DNA of 64,000 nt from Amorphophallus konjac (taxonomy: Eukaryota > Streptophyta > Magnoliopsida > Alismatales > Araceae), in NCBI GenBank assembly GCA_022559845.1, contig CM040126.1:225252641-225316640 (forward strand), written 5' to 3'. The position numbers were made by a program, and so were the translations under genes. Below, in pieces: positions 11,931 through 24,801 of the stretch. The stretch's first letter is position 1. Each line of letters starts with the position of its first letter. The notes beneath the pieces were generated by a model that was given only the letters and a program-made list of their open reading frames with translations, had not been told where the DNA came from and searched no databases.

Positions 11931-13895
11931 TGATAACGCAAAAGTTCATCGTTTAAAATACGCGTATCAATCTTAAAAATTCCAACTCGTACTAGGTGAA
12001 AGAGAGATGTAATATGGTGGTGAGAAGGGTCGAATCCACAGGGAAGAAGAGATTTTTAGAGTTAACAACCTTGAAGTCTTTTGGAAAATACTTGTGATTT
12101 ATTTTGTTTAAGGATAATAGTGAAAAGATGAATGAACCAAACACTTAATTAAAAACACCTATGACTATGAGCCTATGCCATGAAAAATAATTGCATAACA
12201 TTGAGAAGAAGAGGTAGAAGAAGGAGGAAGAGAGGGAAGATGAATAAACTCTAGATCAAATGAACACTTCTTTCATTAACATAAAGAAACGAGTACACGA
12301 AGTGCAAGACAAGCTTACAATAAAGATGTGACGAGATTACAATAAAGTAACATAAAACTAAAGCAATAGTAATAAGAGGAGCCTGAGATGTGAAGATGGT
12401 GGCAGTAATGGTGATGACGACGTTGTCCTCTCTTGGCCTTGTATCACGAACCACCTTGCAGAAGATGTCATCTACGCCGGGAGGAAGTCACCTTCGTCAT
12501 TGAAGTGGCCTTTGGAGGGTAAATAACTTTGAACCTAGGACGAATTGGGGGATGCCAAAGAAGAAGAAGTTGAAGAGGAGGAAGAGAGGAAGAACTTTGA
12601 TGAAGGGCACAGAGAGAGAAAATGTGAGGAAGATGGTGAAATCAGAGAAAGAAGGGAAGTGATCTATGCGGATGAACAGTAACTGTGCAAAAAAAATGAA
12701 CTGAGAAGAATTAAACATAACTTAAAAACATGATGAAATTAGAGAAAGTGGTAGAAGAATAAAATCTAGATCTGCAAGAAAGGAAGAACTTTCATGAAGA
12801 ACGTAGATAGAAATAAAGAGCAGAAAGGCTTTAAAATGGAGGAATAACAGAAGCTAGCACCTTGGATGAATAGTAAAATCACGTGACAACAAGTTGAAAA
12901 ATGGGAAATAACTTCCAAACAAGAAAGAATTAAAAGATGATACAGAAGATGAAGTTGTAGAACTCTTAAAAACAAATAACTTTCCTGGATACAATAAGAG
13001 GAGAAAATGACTATAAATGAGAGACATAAGGGGAAGAACAGAGAGAAATACTGGTTCACAGATGAATAGGATAGTACAGTGAAAAATTAAAATAACTTAA
13101 AAATCAGAAGGAATTAGAAGATGATGCAGAAGAAGAAGTTGTAGAGAATTTAAAAATGAAGAACTTATATGAATAAAGCCAGAGGAAAAGAGGACTAAAA
13201 GACGGTAAAATCGGTGGCCTAAGGTTGGGAGAGAAAGAGTGAAAGATTGCCAAAAGAAGAACTCCCCTTCTCCTCCTTGTCATGGGCTATTTATAGGGAA
13301 AGTTGGGTCAATGGAGGGTGGAGATTTTATCAAAAGGAGATCGATGGCTAGGATTAAGGTAGAAGATGATGTATGGAAAAAAAGAAAAGGAGGTGGGCAC
13401 CCCCTTTCTTGGACTTTGGGCACCCCCTTTCCCAAGGCTAATCATGTCTCTCCTTTATTTCAAATTTTGAATTCAATTTTCCCTCCAACCAAAATATGTG
13501 TTTCTTTTTCTCAATTTCAAACTTTTGAAATTTATTTTTCCTGCAACCAAAATATGTGATTTTGACTTGGTCAAAGTGGTGAAGATAGTTTTTCCCCCGG
13601 CTTCTTTTGTAATTATCTTCGGTGTCCTACACACATATAATTACGATTTAATCCATAAAAATGACCATAATGTGCACATGAATCACAATTTCTTGTAATT
13701 ATGCAATGGAGAATTAATGTTCATGACTCTCAACTCTATTTTATTAAATAAAATCACCAAATTAATTAATTTACGTGAAATGTCCAATTTACATGCGAAG
13801 TTGAGATTAACGATAGATCATGCATAATTGCCTAATTATATGCACATAAAATGGTGTACATGCGATGAATTGTCATAGAGAATGGACGCTTATCA
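11931..13895 (-). mobile_element. D: 3' LTR
   Basis: Plus strand TGATAACGC to GCTTATCA. It pairs with the LTR at 21729-23686. The purine-rich tract on the minus strand at 13896-13908 marks it as the 3' LTR. Confidence 0.93.
13288..13295 (-). promoter_or_regulatory. TATA box of D LTR (3' copy)
   Basis: TATAAATA followed by GCCCATG on the minus strand, about 600 bp into the LTR; the 5' LTR has it at 23079-23086. Confidence 0.55.
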
Positions 13896-13908
13896 CACCC
13901 CCCAACTT
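13896..13908 (-). promoter_or_regulatory. D: polypurine tract
   Basis: The minus strand reads AAGTTGGGGGGTG directly against the LTR start TGATAAGCG, the expected plus-strand primer. Confidence 0.85.
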
Positions 13909-15096
13909 ACTCATTGCCAGTCGCTTAGTAATGTAAATAAATTAAAATTTAGGACTAACAAGAGTTTGTAAAATTCATACTCTCATATCCAGCTCTCCCT
14001 TCATAGAATCAACCAAAGATTAGGAATCTGGAATCATTAATGCACACTAGACTTATGTAGGAACTTAATAGTAAGAATTCAAATCAAAGCTCAATAGCAC
14101 TTGTGCATGTGTAACTACAAAATCCACAGCTTAGACAATTGCATCCCCCATTCGCTATTCCAAGCACATGTCTTTCAACCCTGCACCTCTTAGATCAGAG
14201 CATTAAGTATATTAACTTTTTGTCTGCCTTATTACTTTGTCCCCTTGGGATCTTTTATGCCACACATGATGCTGGACTACCCTTCACTGCTCAACGCGAA
14301 CCTCAACTCTTGCTTTAGGAGAAGCAGGCCCAGTTTCACAGATCAAGGTTCCTATTTCCGTTTTATGCGAACCTCAACACGTCTCAGGTGAAGTAGGCCC
14401 GGTTACTAAGACTAGGGACATTTTTCATAGTATTTCTTTTTCTTTCTTTTTTCTTGCACTTATTTGATAGATAATTTTGGCAGAAAACTTTTGTAAAAAG
14501 ATCTCTTTTCTTAAGAAGTGCAGAATATCAGACAACATACTAAAAATAGCAGAGGGCTTGTCTTGCTTATTTCATTAGTATGCAACATGAATTTCTTTTT
14601 TTCTAAAGTGCACATGAACTTTAAAAATATTCTTATATCAATTTTCCATGACTAAATTGACTAAATTTTCCATCGTCCTTCTCCCTAGTCTTTTCTATTC
14701 CAGAATTACTTTTAATTTAAGCATGAATCATGAAACTCAAAATGGGGTTTACATCTTTCTCCTTTCATGCAACGATGACATGCAAGATAGAACTCCTATC
14801 AGGTTGTACTATATGCATCATGAAAATTTTTCTCTCCCCCCCAACTTGAATGACATTGTCCTCAATGGCATATAGAATATATGAACAGGACAATGCATAC
14901 ATGAATGCTTGGGAAGGAAAGGTACAACCTGGGGTGCGCAGGCGTGGCTATTTTGGCAGGCAGCTTTGCGAACGACTTCTTCTAACTTCTACAAACACAA
15001 ATGAAAATGACTCACTAGATTATTGAAGGGAAATGGTTGGGTTGCCCCCCAACAAGCGCTAAGTTTAACGTCTTCAGCCAGATGACATTCTTGTAT
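13909..15096 (-). other. D: 3' untranslated region, no env-like gene seen
   Basis: Athila elements often carry an env-like frame here, but none is recognised. A motif of about 50 bp starting GCGAACCTCAAC and ending in GCAGGCCCAG or GTAGGCCCGG occurs twice, at 14298-14340 and 14367-14410. Confidence 0.6.
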
Positions 15097-16266
15097 TTAT
15101 CTTGGGTCACTTAGTGGGATTGATTCCTTTGATGAAAGTTGTGTGTTCTCTAAGTAGAGTTTGAGACGCTGACCATTGACAGTGAAAATTTGACCATTTT
15201 TAGGATCTAGAATTTTGACAGCACCATAATCAAAGGTTTTGAGCACAACAAATGGTCCATCCCATCTAGACTTTAATTTTCTAGGGAATAAGCGCAATCT
15301 TGAATTAAAGAGCTAAACTTTTTGATCAGGTTGAAATAATTTTCTCACAATGTATTTATCATGGAAAGCTTTGGTCTTGGCTTTGTAAATCTTGGCATTT
15401 TCATAGGCTTCATTCCTCAACTCCTCCAACTCATTTAGTTGTAGGGCCCTATGAGATCCGGCTTGGGCCAAGTCAAAATTGAACTGCTTAATAGCCCAAT
15501 AGGCCCTATGCTCAAGCTCAACGGGTAGGTGACAAGCTTTTCCAATGATTAACCTATATGGAGACATTCCAATGGGAGTTTTGTATGCTGTCCGATAGGC
15601 CCAAAGAGCGTCATCCAATCTTTCAGACCAATCCTTCCTATCGGGCCTAACAGATTTCTGTAGGATATTTTTGATCTCCCTATTAGATGTCTCCACTTGG
15701 CCACTTGTTTGGCGGTGGTAGGGGGTGGCAATCTTATGAGTGATCCCATATTTCCCAAGAAGAGCTCAGAATTGGGCATGAGTGAAATGAGAACCTCCAT
15801 CACTAATGATCGCCCTCGGACACCTAAACCTTGAAAATATATTCTTTCGGACAAACTTCATGACAACTTTGTGATCATTAGTCCGGGTGGCAATGGCTTC
15901 AATCCACTTAGACACATAGTCGACTGCCACAAGAATGTACTCATGTTCGAATGATGGTGGAAAGGTCCCCATAAAATCAATTCCCCAAACATCAAATATT
16001 TCGACCACTAGAATGGGGTTGAGTGGCATCATATCTTATTTGCTCATGTTTCCAATGGCTTGACACCTAAGACAAGTCTTGCTAAATTCATAGGCGTCTT
16101 TGAAGAGAGTAGACCATAAGAATCCACTTTGCAACACTTTGGCGGCTGTTTTCTTTCCCGCGAAGTGTCCCCCACAAGCTAGAGTGTGACAAAAATTCAG
16201 GATGCTTTGTTGTTCTTCCTCGGGGACACACCTCCTAATTATTTGATCCGGACCTACGTGTAACAA
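15097..16266 (-). pseudogene. pol: D: integrase
   Basis: The integrase inserts element cDNA into the chromosome. The HHCC zinc domain lies in 16036-16266 (H-x-ACGGHF, then CLRCQ). The catalytic core follows with the first Asp in WGIDFMG and the second in ISDGGSHF (15766-16032). The third catalytic residue falls in the stretch around 15680, where the frame shifts; the next frame opens with ETSNREIKN, which supplies the Glu. The tail (15097-15297) has the gypsy-type end motif RLKLYLEN. At least one frameshift and stops near 16035 and 15310 separate the pieces, so no intact protein is made. Confidence 0.88.
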
Positions 16267-16820
16267 TTCAGGATCTTCCCAGAAATAGTGTTTGATTTTG
16301 GCACAGAAATGTTCTTTTTCATGTTTAGACCACCCATTAGGAATTTATCCCACAGCTAGGTAGTTGACAATGTCTGCAAACCATGGGAGTTGACTATGGG
16401 TAATGGCCAAGAGATGTTCATCAGGAAATAAATCTTGCAAAGGAACACCATCAGTGGTGAGAATCCTAGAAAGATGATCGGCAACTTTATTTTCAGAACC
16501 CTTTTTGTCTCGAATTTCAAGATCAAACTAATGAGTCTAGGCTTGACATCCTTCTTGGAGAATAAATATTTGAGAGCTGAGTGATTAGAGTACACAATGA
16601 CTTTTGCCCCTAAGAGATATGATCGAAAATTTTCAAGGGCAAAGATAATAGCTAACAACTCCTTTTCCGTGGTGGTGTAGTTAAGCTGTGCATCGACGAG
16701 GGTGCGACTCGCATAATATATCACCACCGGACACTTGTCAATTCTTTGGCCTAGAACTGCCCCGATAGCATAGTCGAAGGCACCACACATGATTTCAAAA
16801 GGCAAAGACCAATTGGGAGA
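16267..16820 (-). pseudogene. pol: D: RNase H
   Basis: RNase H removes the RNA strand during reverse transcription. The ORF 16356-16805 holds the gypsy RNase H core: Asp in the CGAFDYAIGAVL box, TTEKELLA and the Asn/His of SNHSALKYL. After about residue 95 the frame shifts, and the last third is read in another frame. It continues the RT frame above it with only a TAG near 16821 between them. Confidence 0.85.
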
Positions 16821-17640
16821 TTAGAGAATGGGTGCCTTGGTCAAAACCTCTTTAAGGGTATTGAAAGCCTCTAAGCAAGCATCATCTAGATGGAATGGGG
16901 CATCTTTGGCCAAGAAAAAAGTTAACGGGCGGGCAATCTTAGAAAAGTTACTGATGAACCGGCAGTAGAAGCTGGCATGGCCAAGGAATGAACGGATTTG
17001 CTTCACCGAGGTTGGAGGAGGGAGATTAGAAATGAGGTCAATTTTGGCCTTATCTAGCTCTATACCGCGTTCAGACACAATGTGGCCCAAGACTATGCCC
17101 TCTTGAACCATGAAGTGGCTCTTTTCCCAACTAAGAACAAGGTTGGTTTCAATACATCTTGCAAGCACTTTCTTCAAAATTTCCAAGCAATTTTCAAATG
17201 ACTCCCCAAACACAGGAAAATCATCCATAAAGATCTCCAAGAATTCTCCTACCATATCGGAGAAAATGGCCATCATGCACCTTTGAAAAGTGGCCGGTGC
17301 GTTGCAAAGACCGAATGGCATTCTCCGAAAGGTAAATGTTCCATATGAGCAAGTGAAGGTGGTCTTCCGGATAAATGGCCACTTGATTGTACCCGGAATA
17401 TCCATCTAGGAAACAAAAATATCTTTTGCCCGCCAATTTATCCAGAATTTGGTCAATAAAGGGGAGTGGAAAATGGTCCTTTTTTGTCATGGCATTGAGT
17501 TTCCTATAATAGATGCACACTCTTCATCCCGTCGTGGGTCTAGTGGGTACATTTTCTCCTTGTTGATTTTAGACCACGGTGAGTCCCAATTTCTTAGGAA
17601 CCACTTGAGTGGGACTCACCCATTGGCTATCTGATATAAG
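16821..17640 (-). pseudogene. pol: D: reverse transcriptase
   Basis: Reverse transcriptase copies element RNA. Two overlapping frames carry the domain. 17221-17520 has YYRKLNAMTKKDHFPLPFID and LDGYSGYNQVAIYPED. 16821-17405 has FTFRRMPFGLCNAPATFQ, the catalytic FMDD box and the thumb motif RSFLGHASFYCRFI. The switch near 17370 is a frameshift. The N-terminal end (17569-17640) is joined to the protease frame. The residue pattern is Athila-like. Confidence 0.93.
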
Positions 17641-19314
17641 ATAAATAATTCCCGCATCGATCCATTTGACAACCACCTTCTTCACCACCTCCTTCATGTT
17701 CAGGTTCAACCTCATTTGCATTTCCCGACTAGGTTTGGCATTGTCCTCTATGTAAATGTGATGCATGTAAATAGACGGACTTATCCCCTTAAGATCAGCC
17801 ACTGTCCAACCTATGGCACCCTTATGAATCCTAAGGACTTCTAGGAGAAGTGTTTCTTGGGTAGGGGTAAGATTGGAAGCTAAGATAACAGGAAGGGTTT
17901 GATCGGGGCCTAAGAATGCATATTTGAGGGAGTCCGGAAGGGGCTTAAGTTCAAGTTTAGGAGGACTTTCAAGTGATGGAAGGGCTAGTTCATCTTGTAA
18001 AGTCGGAAGAGGTTCAACCTTATGCCAAATGGTACTATGATGAGGGGAATCTTGAAGAGCATTGACCTCCCTTATTTGACCCATGCCCAGATTATTCTCA
18101 AGAAGTTCATTGTAGATGTCTATGAAGTGGCATTCTTCATCTAGGTCCAAATATTGGGAGGCTTTGAACACATTGAGAGAAACTTTTTGACCTCCGAATG
18201 AGATGTCCATCGTCCCTGTAGTACAATTGATGTTGGCTTTGGCAGTAGCAAGGAATGGGCGGCCTAGGATGATTGGGGTGTGACGTAGCTCCGAGGAGGA
18301 GGCCATGTCAAGAATGAGGAAATCAACGGGGAAGTAGTAATCATGGACTTTGACAATCACATCCTCTATCAAACCTCGAATGGTCTTGACTGAGCGATCG
18401 GCCAATTAGAGAATGACGGGGGTTGGCTTGAGTTCCCCTATGTCAAATTGCTCATAAACAGAGGTGGGTAAAAGGTTGACACTAGCTCCTAAGTCAAGGA
18501 GGGCACGATCAAAGGTTACACCACCTATATCACATGAGATGAGGGGAGCACCGTGATCCTTCAACTTTCTAGGGAGATTGTTCATCAAGACCGCACTAAC
18601 ATTCTCGGAGAGCCAAATTTTCTTAGGGGTTGACTTGGGTCCTCTTCTTGGAGTGCAAAGCTCTTTGAGGAACTTGGCATAGGCCGGAACATGTTTTATA
18701 GCATCTAGAAGTGGAATATTGATGTGAACTTGTGAGAAGAGCTCCATTAGCTCCTCATTTTGGGTTGGCCTAGTCTTATTGGACTTGGGTTCTAAGGCAC
18801 TAGGGAATGAGACCTTGTGTTGATAGGAGTTTGGATCTTCATGGGCTTTTCCCTTCCCTTTAAGATCTCCCCCCAACTTATCTTGAGTGCAATCCTCCTT
18901 GCTTGCATCCTCATTATCTTGATTCTTTTCTATGGATTCTTGTAACTCCTTTTCATCTTTGTCTGGGTCATCTAACACCTTCCCACTCCTCAAAGTTGAA
19001 ATAGCCTTGACATTTTTAAATTGTGGGCCTTTAGGTTGGGCTTGTAGGACAGGTTGAGGTAGGAGGCCCGGTTGTAGAGGAAAACCTAGGGGTTGGTTTC
19101 TTGGGTTGGCCACAGGTTGACTTGGAAGTTGGCCCGCTTCTCTTCTCATTGTAGCTTCCGCCAATTGTCCTATTTGACTTTCCAACTTGGAAATAGATTG
19201 TTGTTGATTCAAGATGATTTGTTGGAGTTGATTAAATTTATCTTCAAAGTTGGATTGAGGCGGAGGTTGGTAAGTGGGTTGGCCTTGATTAGATTGGAAA
19301 TGTGAATAGCCCAT
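17641..19314 (-). pseudogene. pol: D: gag C-terminus, aspartic protease and RT linker
   Basis: Two consecutive frames, 18406-19314 and 17569-18405, are separated by a TAA where a Gln codon is expected (VIL then LADRS). The first starts with a Gln/Pro-rich gag tail and a coiled stretch (QQIILNQQQSISKLESQIGQL), then reaches the protease active site DLGAS near 18490. The second has the protease flap-to-end motif ILGRPFLATA and the acidic linker that leads into RT. The protease would cut the gag-pol precursor. The arrangement is normal for Athila except for the stop. Confidence 0.88.
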
Positions 19315-20497
19315 AGGAAGGAATTAAGTTTGTGGACCTCTAGAAAATGGATTGAAGGTGTTGGGTTGGGTTTGAAATTGACTTTGCATGAGTTGCTTTT
19401 GGGCTTGATGAATAGCGGGGTTGGTTGCTTGAGGTGGAGCTTGTTGGCCCTTCCAAGAAAAATTAGGATGATCTCTCCAGCTCGGATTATAAGAATTGGA
19501 AAATAGGTCATAGTTGGGCTTGGAGAACCCTTGGGCAGCTTGAACTTGCTCTTGTATAAATGGTGCTAATTGGGCCGCAGTTGGACATTCCGTGATGTGA
19601 TGGGCCGAGCTTGCACATAGAGTGCATCTTCTTGTGGAGTGGAAGATTGACCCGAATAGGAATGAGTTGATGGTTGACAAGTAGGATCTTTCAAAGTCAA
19701 GAGTTGATCTAACTTTTGGGTAAGACTCTCTACCTAATCCAACTTTTGAGTGATGAGATTTATGTCCAATCTTGGTTCAAAATCACCCCGAGCCTTGACC
19801 TCTTATAATCCGGCCGGTTTGAAAGGCCCAATGGATCTCTCATAGGATGATAAAGAGGCATGATTGATGGAATTCTCACTAAGCATTTCAAACAAATCAT
19901 ATGCGTCATCCTCGCTTTTGCTCATGAATGCCCCTCCACATGATGCATCAACCATTTGCCTAAATTGGTCAGACAGGCCCTCATAAAAAGCTTGGACTAT
20001 TTGCCATTTGGACAACCCATGGTGAGGACACTTCCTAAGCAATTCCTTAAGTCTCTCCCAAGATTCATGTATTTGTTCTCCTGAAGTTTGGGTAAATCCC
20101 GTGATTGCCCTTCTCATGGTATTGGTGTGACCTATAGGGTAGAACTTCTTCAAGAATTCTTGTTGCATCTCGGCCCAAGTTCTAATTGGCTTCCCTATAG
20201 TGCCTAACCAATATTTAGCCTTGTCCTTAAGAGAGAATGGAAAGAGGGTCAATTTAAGGGCATCATCCGAGAAATTTTGATTTTTACCGTGGAACAAATT
20301 TCCAAAAATTCATCAATGTGCTTGTAGGGGTCCTCATTAGTGTTTCCATAAAATGAAGGGAGCATTTGAATTGTACTTGACTTGATCTCATAATGGATGG
20401 CTTGATTTTGAGGAATGTGAATGTAAGATGGAGGTTGATATTGGTTGGGAATGAAATAATCTTTCATTTGCTTTGGTGGATCGGGATTTTCGGCCAT
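19315..20497 (-). pseudogene. gag: D: gag capsid and zinc knuckle
   Basis: Gag forms the virus-like particle. The likely start is ATG at 20497 (MAENPDPPKQM). The capsid domain is in 19803-20297 (LKDKAKYWLGTI, MQQEFLKKFYP, SWERLKELLRKCPHHG, IVQAFYEGL). A frameshift near 20280 and stops near 19800 and 19740 break it. A CCHC knuckle follows in 19324-19680 (CTLCASSAHHITEC). The pattern and length are those of Athila gag. Confidence 0.88.
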
Positions 20498-21705
20498 TAG
20501 ATTTTGGTGGTGAGGTCCTTAATTTTCGGCCATAGGATCTTGTTGGAGATCGTTCCTTGGATATAAGACTCTCTCAATTCTTGAATAGGTCCTAGTAGGT
20601 TTGAACGTTGAGATCTTCTACCTTGCATAAACTAGGACGAAGAGAGAGATGAGAGAGATTTTTTATATGATGATTTTTGTTTGTTTATTTTTTTGGGGTT
20701 TTGACACAAACTAGGACGAAGAGAGAGAGAAGAGAAGGAATTTTTATTTTTATTTTTATTTTTATTTTTTATGCAAACACAAACAAGTTGTCACACAAAT
20801 TATCTAATGACCTAGATGTGACCTAAACCTACAAATTAGGTTTCACAAAATGGCTAAAGTGCAACTTGAGTTCACCCTCAATATTTATACCGCCCAGGTA
20901 AGGGGTGAGGTAGTAGGAGGCTCCCCTTGCTTTCACAAGGTCCTAATTAAAAATCAATAGCCCGCTTAAGGTGTTTACCGTCCGACCGTCTTGCCTTAGG
21001 TACCGGTTTTCACAAGAGGGTAAGCCCAAATAACACAAGAACCACAGTGTGAACTTAGGGCTAATGTCTACTAAATTTTATTTAAGGTCTAGGTAATGTA
21101 AAGATGCAAGGGAATTGTGGTTTGTGGGCTAAGGAAGGGTGATGAAATCCCCACCTTATCTTGCTTATGGGTGTTGCCCTTAAGATAGTTTGAAATGATA
21201 TGCAACAAAGTAAGTTCAAACAAAGGGTTCTATGCAAGCATGGAAATGCATGAGCATGTTTTGGAAAAGTTAGAGTACTCACCTTGCCTCCCGCAATCTT
21301 CAACAATGCAATTAACAACAACAATTAAACAACAAGGAAAAATAAATACTATCCTAATTGATGTATGACCTAAAACATGAAAGTGTGATTTCTACTCTTT
21401 GAATGAAGATTTTTATCGAGTTCAAGTGAAGAGTTTTTTTTTGTGAACCTATCTAACCACAATATAAAAGAACATTAAGAAAATGACACAAAATGAGAGG
21501 AATAAGTTTGAAGACTTACTTGATGCGTACTCCCTCGTTCTTTTTTTTTTTGAAATGAATGACAAAATCAAAAGATGAAACAAAGAAAGGCAAACTTACC
21601 TCTGATTTTTTGAATTTTTTTTCTACAAAAAAAAGAAAAGAGAGCTTTATTAGTACATTATAAACACAAGGTAAATAAAGTTCTTAAACCAAAAATCATC
21701 ATTCC
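20498..21705 (-). other. D: 5' leader
   Basis: About 1.2 kb of AT-rich leader between PBS and gag. A TTTTTA microsatellite lies at about 20737-20770. No additional frame is supported. Confidence 0.6.
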
Positions 21706-21723
21706 TCCCCGACAATAGCGCCA
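21706..21723 (-). promoter_or_regulatory. D: primer binding site, Asp tRNA
   Basis: The minus strand reads TGGCGCTATTGTCGGGGA, close to the complement of the plant tRNA-Asp 3' end (two mismatches to TGGCGCCGTTGCCGGGGA by eye, plus one further change). It lies five bases from the LTR. Confidence 0.8.
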
Positions 21724-21728
21724 AAAAT

Positions 21729-23686
21729 TGATAACGCGAAAGTTCATCGTTTAAAATACACGTATCAATCTTAAAAATTCAAACTCGCACTAGGTGAACG
21801 AGAGACATAATATGGTGGCGAGAAGGGTCGAATCCACAGGAAGAAGAGATTTTTAGAATTAACAACCTTGGAGTCTTTTGGAAAACACTTGTGATTTTAT
21901 TTTTTTAAAGGATAATAGTGAAAAGATGAATGAACCAAACACTTAATTAAAAACACCTATGACTATGAGCCTATGCCATGGAAAATAATTGCATAACATT
22001 GAAAAGAAGAGGTAGAAGAAGGAGGAAGAGAGGGAAGATGAACAAACTCTAGATCAAATGAACACTTCTTTCATTAACATAAAGAAACGAGTACGCAAAT
22101 TAAATTGCAAGACAAGCTTACAATAAAGATGTGACGAGATTACAATGAAGTAAAATGAAACTAAAGTAATAGCAACAAGAGGAGCCTGAGATATGAAGAT
22201 GGTGGCAGCAATGGTGATGACGACATCGTCCTCTCTTGGTCTTGTATCACGAACCACCTTGCAGAAGATGTCGTCTACGCGGGGAGGAAGTCACCTTCGT
22301 CGTTGAAGCGACCTTTGGAGGGTAGACAACTTTGAAACTAAGACGAATTAGGGGATGCCAAAGAAAAAGACGTTGAAGAGGAGGAAGAGAGAAAGAACTT
22401 TGATGAAGGGCACAGAGAGAGAAAATATGAGGAAGATGGTGAAATCAGAGAAAGAAAGGAAGTGGTCTGTGTGGATGAACAGTAACTGTGCAAAAAAACT
22501 GAACTGATAAGAATTAAAAATAACTTAATAACGTGATGAAATTAGAGGAAGTGATAGAAGAATAAAATCTATATCTATAAGAGCGGAAGAACTTAGATAA
22601 AAATGAAGAGCAGAAAGGCTTCAAAATGGAGGAATAACAGAACCTAGCACCTCGGATGAACAGTACAATCACAGGACATCAAGTTGAAAAATGGGAAATA
22701 ACTTCCAAACAAGAAAGACATAAAAGATGATGCAGAAGATGAAGTTGTAGAACTCTTAAAAACAAAGAACTTTCCTGAATACAGTAAGAGGAGAAAATGA
22801 CTATAAGTGGGAGACATAAGGGGAAGAACAAAGAGAAACACTAGTTCACAGATGAATAGCATAGCATAGTGAAAAATATAAAATAACATAAAAATCAGAA
22901 GGAATTAGAAGATAATGCAGAAGAAGAAGTTGTAGAGAATTTAAAATTGAAGAACTTACATGAATAAAGCCAGAGGAAAAGAGGACTAAAAGAAGGTGAA
23001 ATCGGCGGCCTAAGGTTGGGAGAGAAAGAGTGAAAGATTGCCAAAAGAAGAACTCTCCTTCTCCTCCTTGTCATGGGCTATTTATAGGGAATGTTGGGTC
23101 AATGGAGGGTGGAGATTGTATCAAAAGGAGATCGATGGCTAGGATTTAGGTAGAAGATGATGTATGGGAAAAAGAAAAAGGAGGTGGGCACCCCCTTTCT
23201 TAGACTTTGGGCACCCCCTTTCCCAAGGCTCATCATCTCTCTCCTTTATTTCAAACTTTGAATTCAATTTTCCCTCCAACCAAAATATGTGTTTCTTTTC
23301 CTCAATTTCAAACTTTTGAAATTTCTTTTCCCTCCAACCAAAATATGTGCTTTTGACTTAGTCAAAGTAGTGAAGACAGTTTTGCCCCCGGCTTCTTTTG
23401 CACTTACCTTCGGTGTCCTGCACACATATAATTATGATTTAATCCATAAAAATTTCCATAATGTGCACATGAATCACAATTGCTTATAATTATGCAATGG
23501 AGAATTAATGTTCATGACTCTCAACTCTATTTTATCAAATGAAATTGCCAAATTGATTAATTTACGTGAAATGTCCAATCTACATGCGAAGTTGAGATTA
23601 ACGATAGATCATGTATAATTGCCTAATTATATGCACATAAAATGGTGTACATGCAATGAATTGTCATAGAGAATGAACGCTTATCA
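21729..23686 (-). mobile_element. D: 5' LTR
   Basis: Plus strand TGATAACGCG to GCTTATCA, 1958 bp, matching 11931-13895 along its length. TATA box at 23079-23086 on the minus strand. Confidence 0.93.
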
Positions 23687-23691
23687 ATGCT
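23687..23691. repeat. Target site duplication of D, right copy
   Basis: ATGCT, identical to 11926-11930. Confidence 0.9.
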
Positions 23692-24801
23692 TCTACCTCG
23701 AAGTAGGTCGAAGCCCCTCCGGAAACATCCCGGCGAGGAGCTGACGAATTCGAAGGCTCACCCTAAATGACAGCTTCACAACCGGTACCTAACTAGACTG
23801 GGGGCATGGCCCCAATGCAACATCCGGCTCCTCGACACCAAGGGACTGCCACGGTACCTCAAGCAACGGTGTTGGAAATGTCACAAAGCTAGCTAACTCA
23901 TTTCTACCTAGAACTGGTGGATCCGATGATGGCGAATAAGATGATGATCGAACAGATAGTCGAGATGAAGTTGGCAGATCGTGTCAGTGATGAACACGCT
24001 ACATTTGACGTGTACAACCTGCCTTACCCTGTCTATCATGCGGCCAAAAGATTGCCTCCCATCGTCAAAAGGCCACCGAAGTTCGACAAGTTCAATGGCC
24101 AAGGTTCGCCGAAGGAGCACAGAGCCTATTACATCAACGTGATGGGCGATCTGGCAATTGAAGAATTGTACCTGTTGAAGTTCTTCGGGTCCTCGCTTAC
24201 GAGGCTCGCCTTCGAATGGTACTCAAACCTGTCGACAAGGTCTATCATTGACTGGCCGGATATGCAGCGAAAGTTTCGGGAGTGGTTCCATGTCACCGTA
24301 AGAGAGGTCACCGTGGCCAAACTCTACGCGACTAGGCAGAAGAATAATGAAACTGCTCTGGAATACATCAAGAGATGGCGGAACCTCAGCTTGAGGTGCA
24401 GGCGTCCGCCACACCAAGAAGATGCCGTCCAAATCTGTAAACAAAATCTGAAGTGGGAAGTCCTCGAACGAATGATCGGGATAGAGATCAGGTCTTTCAA
24501 CCGATTGAACAATGTGGTGGCGGGTATCGTGGCCTTCCTCTCCAGATACTCTTCCACCCCGACTGCCTCAAGCCAGAAAGCAAAGTTGGCTGATAAGCGA
24601 CCCCCGCCCAAAGAAGTCAACACAGTTGATTTTAAGGACTTCGAGTAGCAGAAGAACAAGGATAAAGGAGTCGCCAACACTCCCCCTGCCAAGCCGACTG
24701 AACAACAAGAAAGCGCCTCCTTGCGATCCAGAATGAAGAGACTTTATTCCTTCCCAAAGGAGAAGACTCAGGTCCTCTTTGAATGGGCCACCAAATACAA
24801 T
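23692..24801 (+). pseudogene. gag: C: gag capsid (middle part), cut by E
   Basis: The C frame resumes after D. It passes several stops (near 23710, 23770, 23790 and 23890) and then opens from ATG 23917 to TAG 24648 (243 codons). This is the Tat gag capsid domain: VYNLPYPVYHAAKRLPP, KFDKFNGQGSPKEH, FEWYSNLS, MQRKFREWF and YIKRWRNLSLRCR. After the stop the same frame continues (PKEKTQVLFEWATKY) to the E insertion. It forms the particle shell in intact relatives. At 33141 the frame picks up again with no shift once E and one ACAAT are removed. Confidence 0.88.
24797..24801. repeat. Target site duplication of E, left copy
   Basis: ACAAT just before TGTTACGCC; the right copy is at 33136-33140. 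Confidence 0.92.

Larger units (their letters stand above)
11931..23686 (-). mobile_element. D: Athila-like Ty3/gypsy element, complete but decayed
   Basis: 11,756 bp, minus strand, bounded by ATGCT duplications. It has LTRs of 1965 and 1958 bp, a tRNA-Asp primer site, gag, protease, reverse transcriptase, RNase H and integrase in gypsy order, and a PPT. The RT wording (FCFLDGYSGYNQ, RMPFGLCNAPATFQRCMM, IFMDDF) is typical of the Athila lineage. The two LTRs differ at about ten places in their first 140 bases by eye, so D is not recent. Many stops and frameshifts make it inactive. No env-like frame was recognised in the 1.2 kb between integrase and the 3' LTR. Confidence 0.92.

Noticed and set aside
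13909..15096. Env-like gene of D
   Set aside because: No frame over about 75 codons, no transmembrane pattern and no conserved wording; only non-coding repeats seen.
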